Made by a program: the position numbers and the translations under genes
Part shown: one piece after another, positions 35,625-44,070 of the stretch
How positions within the stretch are numbered: the first letter of the stretch is position 1
Layout of the letters: every line of letters starts with the position of its first letter
The notes under the pieces: generated by a model
The model's input: the letters and a program-made list of their open reading frames with translations, nothing else
Told to the model about the DNA's origin: nothing
Databases searched by the model: none
NCBI GenBank assembly: GCA_001800315.1
Contig: MGVE01000013.1
Location: 4,451-68,450 of the forward strand
Origin: Elusimicrobia bacterium RIFOXYA2_FULL_47_53
GTDB taxonomy: Bacteria > Elusimicrobiota > Endomicrobiia > Endomicrobiales > XYA2-FULL-47-53
DNA length: 64,000 nt
Reading direction: 5' to 3'

Positions 35625-35847
35625 TTATTTCCTTCCAAAAGTCGTAAAATACCGGAACGCTGAAGGGGTGGAGCGGAGAGGAGTTAATAGCGCGCGCCGC
35701 GCTTAGAAAGGAGACATCGTCAATATGGAAAAGTTTGGCTATAAAAGACAGGTAAGCGGCAAGAGAATACAATACTATTGAGAGGAGAGGATGCTCTGTC
35801 AGCCATTTGTTTGACGAAACATATATTGTTGACTTTTTCATTGGCAA
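35617..35847 (-). CDS. Small protein, possible truncated membrane glycosyltransferase
   Basis: A 76-residue frame, with one hydrophobic helix (about 20-40) followed by IDDVSFLSAARAINSSPLHPF. That stretch resembles the first periplasmic loop of GT39-type (dolichyl-phosphate-mannose-like) transferases, which are 500 residues long. It may be a leftover N-terminus, or an independent small protein. Its stop overlaps the start of the transporter gene by 8 nt. No clear ribosome site evidence was weighed. Confidence 0.4.
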   Translation of the reverse strand: MPMKKSTIYVSSNKWLTEHPLLSIVLYSLAAYLSFIAKLFHIDDVSFLSAARAINSSPLHPFSVPVFYDFWKEINA

Positions 35848-36287
35848 TCCAAAATTTGATTCAATTGAAAAACCCTTAAAAATGCCCTGTCGTTGCGATC
35901 TCCCAAAGGGAAAGAAGCAATCGCGATGTTAAGACGAGATTGCTTCCCGCCACTGAACCTTCGGCGGACTGTCGCGTCGTTGCACTCCTCGCAAAGACGG
36001 GCTGAAACACTTTTTCAACTGAATCAATATATTAATCATCACGGCGCGGTTGCGAAAGTATACGGGTAATTCACGAATAACAGACTCATTATTCCCAGAT
36101 CCTCAGATAGCGCCCAGGGGTTAACGGTGAAGATTTCACCGGACAGGCAAAGTCACCCTGAATGAAGTGAATGGGTCTCGCTTTTCATCCCACGACGAGA
36201 TTCTTCGTCCGCCGCGGCGGACTCAGAAGGACCGTGCCGCCCTGCCGGAGGATTAGGGTTATTGAACGCCGCGCTCAGGCCGGCCGG
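35848..36287. other. Gene-free stretch of repeat remnants
   Basis: Bases 35893-35945 contain GCGATCTCCC...AAGAAGCAATCGCGATG, a degraded member of the CTCCC/GGGAG repeat family, followed by GCCACTGAACCTTCGGCGG-type units like those at 24100. Bases 36150-36287 have several GC-rich short inverted repeats (for example CGCCGCGGCGG near 36211). I see no gene here. Confidence 0.55.
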
Positions 36288-37589
36288 TTAAGCGCTGACC
36301 TGCCTGGAAATATCTCTTTTCCCGAGGCCGCCCGTAACCAGATTGCGCAAAAGATGCGGCCGACTGAGCAGCCAAACGGTACGCTCAAAAAGTTTTCCGG
36401 GAAGCCTTCTTTTGAAATATCCGGAAAGCGCTTCGTATGAGCCGCGCACGCCCTCTTCCAGCTCGGCGGGCGTCATGTTTTTCGGGACAAACATGGCGTT
36501 AGACCAGCCGTAATGAGTCCGGTCTTTGCTTTCAAGCAGGCGGCCTTCGGCCTTAAATTGTTCAAAAAGCTTTGTTCCCGGATAGAGCGTGAGAATATAC
36601 ATATGCACATCGTCAATATCAATTTCTTTTATCACCTCAACGGTGCGGCTGAATATATCTTTATCGTCGGTGTCAAAACCGAACATAAAAAAGCCCGTCA
36701 CAAGAATCTTGTGTCTGTGCAGTTTGGCTATAATGCCTTTATATTTTTCTATGCTGTTCTGCCGAATATCTGCCCACTCAAGCGATTTTGGATTGACGGT
36801 CTGAAAACCTATCTGAACATTAAAACAGCCCGCGTCCGCCATTTTTTTCAGCAAAACTTCGTTGTCGGCGATGGTTGTCGGGGCCTGAATGGACCAGTCC
36901 TTCTTTAAAGGCGCTATTCTGTCAAACAGCTCCATGGCGTAGCTCTGGTCCGCGAAAAGGTTATCGTCAACAAAAAAAATCGTTTTCTGCTTAATATTTT
37001 TGATTTCCTCATAGACCAGGTTTATATCCCTTTTCCGGTAGGCGCTCCAGGGCACGCTCGGCAGGTAGCAGTATTTGCATATGTTAGGACAGCCGCGCGT
37101 CGCCTGAACGCAGGCGACCCAGGATTTTTCGTTTAAAAGCTCTCTCTTGGGAAAGGGTACATCGTTCATATCCACTATTTTGTCGCTTCTATATATTCTT
37201 TTCAGCGTTCCCGCTCGCGCATCCTCTAAAAGACCTTTCCACACATATTCAACCTCGCCCGCGACAACTGCATCGCAATGCTCAAGGCATTCTTCCGGAA
37301 GCAGAGTCGGGTGAACGCCGCCGAAAACAACTTTCGCGCCCGTCTTTCTGAAAGCATCTGCTATCTTATAGGCCTGCTGGGAGGTAAAGGTAGTTACGGT
37401 TATGCCGACAAGGTCAAACTTATCCTTAAAAGGTATCTCATCCCAGTCGTTATCAATAACGGTTACCTTGTGGCCCTCGGACAAAGCCGCGATAATGCCC
37501 AGATGTATCGGGGTAAACCTGATGTTGTCAAGCATCCGGTATATCCCGCCCTTTATAAACCATTTAGGCTTGACAAGAAGAATATTCAT
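36288..37589 (-). CDS. B12-binding radical SAM protein
   Basis: A 433-residue protein. Residues 1-140 form a cobalamin-binding-like Rossmann domain: MNILLVKPKW, KVVFGGVHPTLLPEECLEHCD and VVAGEVEYVW. The radical SAM core follows with the cluster motif CPNICKYCYLP, then FFVDDNLFADQSYAMELF and IGFQTVNPKSLEWADI. It has a C-terminal extension typical of this subfamily. Such enzymes catalyse methylations or other radical changes on lipids, hopanoids, cofactors or antibiotics. It overlaps the next radical SAM gene by 4 nt, so the two should work on a shared substrate. Confidence 0.88.
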   Translation of the reverse strand: MNILLVKPKWFIKGGIYRMLDNIRFTPIHLGIIAALSEGHKVTVIDNDWDEIPFKDKFDLVGITVTTFTSQQAYKIADAFRKTGAKVVFGGVHPTLLPEECLEHCDAVVAGEVEYVWKGLLEDARAGTLKRIYRSDKIVDMNDVPFPKRELLNEKSWVACVQATRGCPNICKYCYLPSVPWSAYRKRDINLVYEEIKNIKQKTIFFVDDNLFADQSYAMELFDRIAPLKKDWSIQAPTTIADNEVLLKKMADAGCFNVQIGFQTVNPKSLEWADIRQNSIEKYKGIIAKLHRHKILVTGFFMFGFDTDDKDIFSRTVEVIKEIDIDDVHMYILTLYPGTKLFEQFKAEGRLLESKDRTHYGWSNAMFVPKNMTPAELEEGVRGSYEALSGYFKRRLPGKLFERTVWLLSRPHLLRNLVTGGLGKRDISRQVSA

Positions 37590-38812
37590 TTTCCCGTCAG
37601 GGCTCCCACCGCGCTTTTAAAATAATCTTTCATTTTATTTATGACGCGGCCTCGCTCCGGCAGGCTTTGAGCAGTTTTCTCAGTATTAAACAAAGAGCTC
37701 CACGGCTCGCGCCTTGAAATAAAATTAATGAACCTGTCGGCGTTTTTGTTCTGCATTTCCTCGTGTTCCGACCTGGTATTCTCGTCCTCGGGTTCAAAGA
37801 AGCAGTTCGGGTCGGATTCAAGGTAATCGCCGGTCTTGTAATATGCCACGGCGCGGCAGCCGCCGCAGGTGGACTTATACCTGCATTTGCCGCACTTGCC
37901 CTTCAGAGAGTTTCTTTCCCGAAGGCTTAAAAGCACGGCGTTGGTGTTTAATATGGAAAGAAGCGGCGTTTCGCGCACATTGCCGCATTTGACTTCGCTG
38001 TCAAGCAGCTGCACGCAGGGCGCGACATCTCCCTCGGCGTTAATGCCGACAAAACCTTTCGCGGCCTGACAGCCGAACTGCCCTATGCTTACATTGAGCT
38101 GTTTTTGTTTGGCTTCAAGAAATTCAGGGCCGGCGAAGAAGGGAGCGTAGCTTACATAGGAAAGATGATAGTCCCGCAAAACCGGATGGATGACATCTTT
38201 CATGTCCTGCGACGAGAACAGGAGTTCGGAATAGTCTTTTCCGGAACCGCGAAGCACGAAAGGCGACCTGAGCACCGGTATGCCTTTGCTCTTAAGAAAC
38301 CCTATGGTCTCTTTAAAGGTATGCAGGTTGCTCTTGCTAATGGTTGAAATGAAGAAAAAATTTATTTTTTCGCCGGCGCAGAGTTTGGCGGCCTTAACAA
38401 CGGTATTAAGGCTGTCGTCGCGGCTCCATTCATGTATTTTGGACTCAAGCGAATTGAGCGAAAACACAAAAATAACTTTATTGTCCGTGGCCTCTTTAAT
38501 TTTTAGAAGCAGCCCCTTGTCAAGTTTGGTGGCGTTAGTGTTGATAAACGACCACATCCCTTTCCGCGCGGTATAACCGAGAATTTCAAGAGCGTCGGGC
38601 CTGAGCAGAAACTCGCCGCCCGAGAACGCCATCGCCGGATGCGAGCAGTAATCCTTAAGCTGGTCAATGACCAGGCGCTTAATCTCCTCCGTGGTAAGCT
38701 CGGCGCCGCGCGGCTTATTGGTTGTCCTGGTCATACAGTAGGGGCAGTTGAGATTGCACTCACGGGTAGTCTCAAAATAACATAAAAAGAATTTCTTTCG
38801 CTCTGACAGCAT
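37586..38812 (-). CDS. Radical SAM/SPASM domain protein
   Basis: A 408-residue protein with an N-terminal radical SAM cluster CNLNCPYC (about 18-25), the TIM-barrel signals AFSGGEFLLRPD and FINTNATKLDKGLL, and a C-terminal SPASM-type domain with CGKCRYKSTCGGCRA plus additional Cys residues that bind auxiliary Fe-S clusters. SPASM proteins modify peptides or small ligands. It is translationally coupled to the B12-radical SAM gene downstream; no precursor peptide is evident nearby. Substrate unknown. Confidence 0.88.
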   Translation of the reverse strand: MLSERKKFFLCYFETTRECNLNCPYCMTRTTNKPRGAELTTEEIKRLVIDQLKDYCSHPAMAFSGGEFLLRPDALEILGYTARKGMWSFINTNATKLDKGLLLKIKEATDNKVIFVFSLNSLESKIHEWSRDDSLNTVVKAAKLCAGEKINFFFISTISKSNLHTFKETIGFLKSKGIPVLRSPFVLRGSGKDYSELLFSSQDMKDVIHPVLRDYHLSYVSYAPFFAGPEFLEAKQKQLNVSIGQFGCQAAKGFVGINAEGDVAPCVQLLDSEVKCGNVRETPLLSILNTNAVLLSLRERNSLKGKCGKCRYKSTCGGCRAVAYYKTGDYLESDPNCFFEPEDENTRSEHEEMQNKNADRFINFISRREPWSSLFNTEKTAQSLPERGRVINKMKDYFKSAVGALTGK

Positions 38813-38966
38813 AGTGTATAGGCCTCGTTAAATATATTTACGGAAAGGCCCGACAGCGGCCTCGCACAGAAAATATATTGTATCTTTTTGCCCTGTATTT
38901 AGCAATTGACTTCTCGGAAAGTGCCCAGGCGGATGGGATAAAAAACATACTGGACGGCGGGGATCA

Positions 38967-39359
38967 TCATAACGACGCTATCGTGACATTTTTAATGCGC
39001 TCTCTAATGGTGCCTTCCAGCTCAAGAATTATACACCGCAGAGAACAAGAAGCGCGGTTACCGCACAATTTCTTTCCGAACAGGCAATCGCCCAGGCTCA
39101 CTGGCCCCTGAAACATAATCATAATATCAACCAGCAGTATCTTGTCCAAGGGAGTAGTTAAAACAAAACCTCCCCCCTTGCCTTTGGTAGATGTCAAGGG
39201 GCCCTTCCTGGCAAGCACCTGGAGGATCTTTCTTACAAAAGCCACCGGTATGCCCAGCTCTTTTGAAAGCTCAATAGAAGCCGCGGACCTGCCTGGCTTT
39301 TCGGCTATCGCCTTCAATATTCTTATAGCGTAATCGGTTTCTCTGGTGATTAATTTCAT
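38967..39359 (-). CDS. Rrf2-family Fe-S transcription regulator
   Basis: A 130-residue protein with an N-terminal winged helix (MKLITRETDYAIRILKAI) and three to four Cys residues: DCLFGKKLCGNRASCSLRC, a C-x6-C-x5-C pattern that binds a [2Fe-2S] or [4Fe-4S] cluster as in IscR and NsrR. It is divergent from hcp, which encodes a nitric oxide/hydroxylamine enzyme, so NO sensing (NsrR-like) is the simplest role. Both promoters and a palindrome lie between the two genes. Confidence 0.9.
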   Translation of the reverse strand: MKLITRETDYAIRILKAIAEKPGRSAASIELSKELGIPVAFVRKILQVLARKGPLTSTKGKGGGFVLTTPLDKILLVDIMIMFQGPVSLGDCLFGKKLCGNRASCSLRCIILELEGTIRERIKNVTIASL

Positions 39360-39375
39360 AACATTCCCGTCTGTT

Positions 39376-39404
39376 ATAATACAACTTGGGTACTATTTTG
39401 TCAA
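39376..39404 (-). promoter_or_regulatory. Promoter of the rrf2 gene
   Basis: On the minus strand TTGACA (39399-39404), a 17-nt spacer and TATTAT (39376-39381) lie about 17 nt before the ATG. Spacer and hexamers are close to the sigma70 consensus. The core word TACTATTTTG also occurs in the hcp operator, hinting at common regulation by the encoded Rrf2 protein. Confidence 0.75.
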
Positions 39405-39454
39405 TGCATAATATTTTACAAAAATATTCCCTGCATAAATATTTTTACTGCACC

Positions 39455-39484
39455 TTGACATAATAATACTATTTTGGTATTATT
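39455..39484 (+). promoter_or_regulatory. Promoter and palindromic operator of hcp
   Basis: TTGACA (39455-39460), a 17-nt spacer and TATTAT (39478-39483) form a strong promoter. Overlapping its spacer and -10 box is an inverted repeat, AATAATAC (39462-39469) and GTATTATT (39477-39484), with a 7-nt centre. A repressor such as the divergent Rrf2 protein binding here would block polymerase. The leader also contains the perfect palindrome CCCTGAAG/CTTCAGGG (39503-39518). Confidence 0.75.
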
Positions 39485-39533
39485 CAAATGAACTTTAAAA
39501 TGCCCTGAAGCTTCAGGGAACAGGAGAAGATTA

Positions 39534-41192
39534 ATGGATATGTTTTGCAGGCAGTGCGAACAAACAGCAAAAGGCGGAAAATGCGTACAGCACGGGGTTT
39601 GCGGAAAAAGCCCCGCGGTATCTACTTTGCAGGACCTTACGGTGCAGGCCCTCATAGGCCTGGCGAGCTACGGCAAGATGGCGCGCGAACTCGGCATAAA
39701 GGACAAGGCAGCGGATAAATTGATCGTTGAAGGCCTTTTTACCACGGTTACGAATGTCAATTTTGACGAGGAACGCCTCTCAACGATAATTCACGCGATA
39801 GTAGCGGCAAGAGAGAATGTCAAGAAAGCATTCCTTGAGGAATATCAGCGGAAAAATAAAAAGGCTTTCACCGCGAAACTCAGCCCCGTCGCGGACTGGC
39901 AGCCGGCGAGCACCATTGACGGCTTACTGGAGCAGAAAAGCGAAACGGAGCTATTTTTCAGCGACAACGAGGATATCCGCAGCCTTCTTGAGATAATACT
40001 CTACGGGCTCAAAGGCATGGCGGCCTACGCCGACCACGCTTTTATCTTAGGTAAAACCGACGAAACGGTAATGGGAGCGCTCTACAAAGGCCTCGCGGCC
40101 ATGCAGGACAAGACGCTTTCAGCAGATGCCCTTGTCGCGCTCGCGATGGAGCTGGGACAGGCGAACCTGAAATGTATGGAACTTCTTGACAACGCCCATA
40201 CATCAACTTTCGGAAACCCGACCCCAACAAAAGTGACGACCGGAGTCAAAAAGGGCCCCGCCATAATAATTTCGGGGCACGATCTTCACGACCTTAAACA
40301 GCTCCTTGAGCAGACAAAGGGAACCGGGGTAAATATCTACACGCACGGCGAGATGCTTCCCGCGCACGGATATCCCGAACTGAATAAATACCCTCACCTC
40401 GCGGGGCATTTCGGAACGGCGTGGCAGAACCAGCAGAAAGAGTTTGACGGAGTGCCGGCCGCGATACTTTTCTCAACCAACTGCATACAGCGCCCCATGC
40501 ATTCCTATAAAGACAGGCTGTTTACTACCGGCCTGGTGGCGTGGCCGGAAATTGAACATATTGAAGAATCCAACGGCAAGAAAGATTTCAGCGCCGTAAT
40601 CAAAAAAGCCGTAGCCCTCGGAGGGTTCTCAAACAGCACTACGGGCAAAGAGCTTCTGGTGGGATTCGGGCACAACACCATATTAAGCTTGGCCGACAAA
40701 ATAATAGCGGCGGTAAAAAACAAAACCATCAGGCATTTTTTCCTCATAGGAGGCTGCGACGGAGCAAGGCCCGGCCGCAACTATTACACCGAGTTCGCTC
40801 AAAAGGTGCCCGCCGACAGCATAATACTGACGCTGGCCTGCGGAAAATTCCGCTTCAACGACCTGGACTTCGGCACTGTGGGAGAATTTCCGAGGCTTCT
40901 TGACATAGGCCAGTGCAACGACGCATACTCGGCGATAAAAGTCGCGGCCGCTTTGGCCAAGGCTTTCAACTGCGGGCTAAACGAACTGCCGCTCTCGCTG
41001 ATACTGTCGTGGTACGAACAGAAAGCCGTTGTAATTCTCCTCACACTGCTTTCGCTCGGGATAAAAAACATACGCCTCGGGCCGACGCTTCCGGCGTTTA
41101 TTTCCCCCAATGTGCTTAACATTCTTGTTGAGAAGTTCGCGATAAAACCCATAACAACTCCGGAAGAGGATTTAACCCAAATTTTGCAATAA
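39534..41192 (+). CDS. hcp: Hydroxylamine reductase / hybrid cluster protein
   Basis: A 552-residue protein, the length of class I hybrid cluster proteins of anaerobes. The N-terminal cubane motif is C-x2-C-x8-C-x5-C (Cys5, 8, 17, 23), and the hybrid-cluster ligands appear in later blocks such as HGEMLPAHGYPEL, FSTNCIQRP, IGGCDGARPGRNYY and LACGKFRFND. It reduces NO to nitrous oxide or hydroxylamine to ammonia as part of nitrosative stress defence. The start has a CAGGAGAAG ribosome site. It is the only clear plus-strand gene and probably under control of the divergent Rrf2 regulator. Confidence 0.95.
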   Translation: MDMFCRQCEQTAKGGKCVQHGVCGKSPAVSTLQDLTVQALIGLASYGKMARELGIKDKAADKLIVEGLFTTVTNVNFDEERLSTIIHAIVAARENVKKAFLEEYQRKNKKAFTAKLSPVADWQPASTIDGLLEQKSETELFFSDNEDIRSLLEIILYGLKGMAAYADHAFILGKTDETVMGALYKGLAAMQDKTLSADALVALAMELGQANLKCMELLDNAHTSTFGNPTPTKVTTGVKKGPAIIISGHDLHDLKQLLEQTKGTGVNIYTHGEMLPAHGYPELNKYPHLAGHFGTAWQNQQKEFDGVPAAILFSTNCIQRPMHSYKDRLFTTGLVAWPEIEHIEESNGKKDFSAVIKKAVALGGFSNSTTGKELLVGFGHNTILSLADKIIAAVKNKTIRHFFLIGGCDGARPGRNYYTEFAQKVPADSIILTLACGKFRFNDLDFGTVGEFPRLLDIGQCNDAYSAIKVAAALAKAFNCGLNELPLSLILSWYEQKAVVILLTLLSLGIKNIRLGPTLPAFISPNVLNILVEKFAIKPITTPEEDLTQILQ

Positions 41193-41223
41193 AGAGCAGG
41201 CGGCTTATTGTGGAAGCAAAACA

Positions 41224-41263
41224 ATACCCCGAAAGAATCCTTCACAGGATTTCTTCGGGGTAT
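41224..41263 (+). terminator. Intrinsic terminator after hcp
   Basis: An 18-nt arm (41224-41241) pairs with 41246-41263 over a 4-nt loop, broken only by one A-C mismatch and a G-T pair, and is followed on the plus strand by GCGTTTTTC. It lies between the convergent ends of hcp and the SulP transporter gene. Confidence 0.85.
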
Positions 41264-41325
41264 GCGTTTTTCAACGGTACAGGCGAGGCAAAACCGGCAT
41301 ATGTTCCGCTTCGCCGATTCCGCGA

Positions 41326-43002
41326 TTACAAAGAAACCAGCCTGCGCGCCAGTTCAATACCTTCCTGAGTGGTTTTACAAAAGTTTTCCTTCGGAACATA
41401 TTCAAGCAGCCCGCCCCTTTCAAGTTTATGCTGCCTTTGAGCGTGAATCCCGGTAATAATAAAATTTGTTCCGTATTTTCTCAGCCGCTTAAACGACTCT
41501 CTAAGCGCATGTATTCCGGAGTCGTCCACAACAGGGACATTCTGCATCTCAATAATCAGCACTTTGGGCGGCTTACCTATCTCCGCCATCGCTTCCCTGA
41601 ACTTATAAACGGCGCCGAAAAATAGAGGCCCGTCAATTTTATACATAACGGAACCTTTGGGGAGATCTTTGCGGAACTCCTGCTCTTTAACGAAGCCTTC
41701 TTCGTCCGACAAAGAATCCTCTCTAAAATCTTCCATCTCCAATGCTTTTACAAAAGAAATATTTGTTTTTATACTCATGCGCCTGACAAACAGCATAACC
41801 GCGACGATAAGACCGACTTTAATGGCCACCGTAAGGTCAACAAATATGGTAAGCGCGACGGTTACTAGCGCCGTAACAGCGCTGCCTCTGGAAATCTTTA
41901 AAAGAGAGACCAGCGTTCTCCACTCGCTCATATGATACGCGACCAGCATTAAAATGCCGGCAAGGCAGGCGAGCGGGATGTAGGCTGCGAGTTTGCCGAA
42001 AAACAGCATAATTAGAAGCAGAACAACGGCATGAATTATTCCTGCGACCGGAGTGCGCCCGCCGCTCTTAACATTGGTGGCCGTACGCGCGATGGCACCC
42101 GTGGCAGGCATACCGCCGAATAACGGGGAGGCAACATTGGCAAGGCCCTGGGCTATAAGCTCGGTGTTGGACCTGTGCTTGCCGCCTATCATTCCGTCCG
42201 CAACAACCGCCGACAAAAGCGACTCTATCGCGCCTAATATCGCGATTGTAAATGCAGGGCCGATCAGGGCTCTGACGGTTTTGTAATCAAACGACGGCAA
42301 CCCCGGAGCGGGAAACGAATTGGGAATATCACCGAACCGGACGCCGATAGTTTCAACCGGGAGCTTGAAAAAATATACGGCCGCCGAGGCCAAAAGCAAT
42401 GCTATAAGCGAACCCGGGATAAGGCGGTTTATTTTTGTCAAAACCCAGACAAGCGCGATTGTGCCGGCTGTTATCACTACGGAATATGGATTTATCGCGT
42501 AAAGATGCTGCGAAATCGCATTTAATCTGTCAACAAAATCCGGCGGCAGGTTAGTCAGCCCGATACCCAGAAATTCGCTGATCTGCCCTGTAAATATCAG
42601 CACCGCGATACCGAAGGTAAAACCGACCACGACGGAGTGCGGCACATATTTAATTATGGCGCCAAACTTTGCCAGGCCGAAAATAACAAGTATTATGCCG
42701 GACATGACCGTGGCAATGAGCAGGCCGTTATATCCGTATTGGTGGATTATACCGTAAACAATAATTACAAAGGCTCCCGTTGGGCCGCCAATCTGCACAC
42801 GGCTTCCGCCCATCACAGAAACAATCAATCCCGCGACAACTGCCGTAATTATCCCGTTTTCGGGGGCGGCCCCGGACGCGATAGCAAAAGCTATCGCAAG
42901 GGGCAAAGCGACTATGCCGACAATCACACCGGCCATCGCGTCTTTTGAAAAAGCTCTTAAGGAATATTTTTTAAGTGTTTCTACTATTTTGGGTCTGAAC
43001 AT
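41326..43002 (-). CDS. SulP family anion transporter with STAS domain
   Basis: A 558-residue protein. Residues 1-400 hold about 12-14 membrane segments with the SulP markers DAMAGVIVGIVALPLAIAFA, GPTGAFVI and NVKSGGRTPVAGI. Residues 430-555 form a cytoplasmic STAS domain with KVLIIEMQNVPVVDDSGIHA, containing the conserved Asp-Ser. Family members import sulfate, bicarbonate or dicarboxylates; the true substrate is not evident. It is not clearly cotranscribed with other genes. Confidence 0.92.
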   Translation of the reverse strand: MFRPKIVETLKKYSLRAFSKDAMAGVIVGIVALPLAIAFAIASGAAPENGIITAVVAGLIVSVMGGSRVQIGGPTGAFVIIVYGIIHQYGYNGLLIATVMSGIILVIFGLAKFGAIIKYVPHSVVVGFTFGIAVLIFTGQISEFLGIGLTNLPPDFVDRLNAISQHLYAINPYSVVITAGTIALVWVLTKINRLIPGSLIALLLASAAVYFFKLPVETIGVRFGDIPNSFPAPGLPSFDYKTVRALIGPAFTIAILGAIESLLSAVVADGMIGGKHRSNTELIAQGLANVASPLFGGMPATGAIARTATNVKSGGRTPVAGIIHAVVLLLIMLFFGKLAAYIPLACLAGILMLVAYHMSEWRTLVSLLKISRGSAVTALVTVALTIFVDLTVAIKVGLIVAVMLFVRRMSIKTNISFVKALEMEDFREDSLSDEEGFVKEQEFRKDLPKGSVMYKIDGPLFFGAVYKFREAMAEIGKPPKVLIIEMQNVPVVDDSGIHALRESFKRLRKYGTNFIITGIHAQRQHKLERGGLLEYVPKENFCKTTQEGIELARRLVSL

Positions 43003-43334
43003 TTTTAACTCCTGCTTATATATTTACACCCTGTTAGAGAATATTTCCCACGGACAAATATTACAACGCATGAAAGGGCGTAATATTTTAAAAACCGTTT
43101 TAACAGAATTCCCGTTACATGATAAGAAAAATTGGGGTTTCAGCGGTTATTGCCTGCGGTCATCAGGAAGTACGGCGAGATTCTTGCGGGCAACTGCGTT
43201 ATGGTATTTAATTCTACAACTTTTTTTTGCTATTAGCAATTCCCAAAACAATAACCGGCTATCATCCGCTCTAATAGTCACGGAAAATCGCCGGTTATAA
43301 TAAATACAAATAATGCAAAATTCTACAGCAACCC
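43003..43334. other. Intergenic region upstream of the SulP gene
   Basis: A possible terminator-like stem, ATAACCGGC (43251-43259) and GCCGGTTAT (43290-43298), lies 3' of the small gene at 43335-43757; its loop is 30 nt long and no T run follows, so it is weak. Bases 43150-43240 have a stretch of coding-like text (minor frames only). I see no supported gene here. Confidence 0.4.
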
Positions 43335-43757
43335 CTATACCGCCGTGGTCTCCTTTTTAGCAAAATACTCTTTTGCTTTTGCCACCAATTGAGGCATTGT
43401 CATCATTCCGGCAGTCTCAACAGCAGAGATGCGCGTCGCCGGCCTATTCTTTTCCATTTGTTTTACAAACTCACCTTTTGCCTCTCCGGGACCAAGAACA
43501 TATAGCGAGCCTGCTTCGCTAATGCTTGACAAAACATCGCCAAAGTAGGTTTTCAGGTGTTCCGTATTAATTCTCTCCTTAACATCATCAGAAACGGCGC
43601 CTCTGTGCCCATTGGGGTTGCCCAAAGGCAGACTGTTATCTGAATCCGTAACTTTTTCAATACCCGATTTAACAGTCATTGTTTCAATATTGTTATTTCT
43701 CAATGATACTATTATCGCCTCCCTGTGGTCTATCCATAAAACAGTTTTATTACTCAT
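43335..43757 (-). CDS. Small stress-type protein, possibly eRF1/Pelota-domain-like
   Basis: A 140-residue soluble protein starting SNKTVLWIDHREAIIVSL, with the middle DVKERINTEHLKTYFGDVLSS and the late LYVLGPGEAKGEFVKQM plus AVETAGMMTMPQLVAKA. From memory, short proteins with IDH near the start and LGPGEAK near the middle are widespread and have been compared with the third domain of eRF1/Pelota; I cannot verify this. No function is established. It has an AGGAGG ribosome site and stands alone. Confidence 0.75.
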   Translation of the reverse strand: MSNKTVLWIDHREAIIVSLRNNNIETMTVKSGIEKVTDSDNSLPLGNPNGHRGAVSDDVKERINTEHLKTYFGDVLSSISEAGSLYVLGPGEAKGEFVKQMEKNRPATRISAVETAGMMTMPQLVAKAKEYFAKKETTAV

Positions 43758-44070
43758 AAAATCCTCCTTACAGGCAACGATTTTTCCAATAAAACCGGCT
43801 CAATACTTTCGCGTTTCCTCCCCAACTACATGCTATCTCTTTATGCGGAATAATGCAACACTAATTCAGTCTTTTTCAGCGTACCGAGAACCTGACTCGC
43901 CGTCTTCGCCTTCCTTTCAGGAAACTCAGAAATGGCTCCGCCCTTCAAATCTCAACTATACCAAAACCTGCTGTGGATAAATTTCACCTGAGCTTCATTT
44001 TATAGCTGCAAAACCATTAAACAAGCATCAGCAAAAGCAAACTGAAATCAAAATCCAATAAATATTTAAA
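43758..44070. other. Gene-free stretch of 313 bases
   Basis: The region upstream of the small stress-type gene and downstream of the lipoprotein gene contains no supported open frame, tRNA or clear hairpin terminator. AT-rich tracts near 44035-44070 may end the lipoprotein transcript. I see nothing else in it. Confidence 0.5.

Noticed and set aside
42914-43300. Plus-strand frame partly beyond the SulP start
   Set aside because: Mostly antisense to SulP; the part outside has no ribosome site or recognisable domain.
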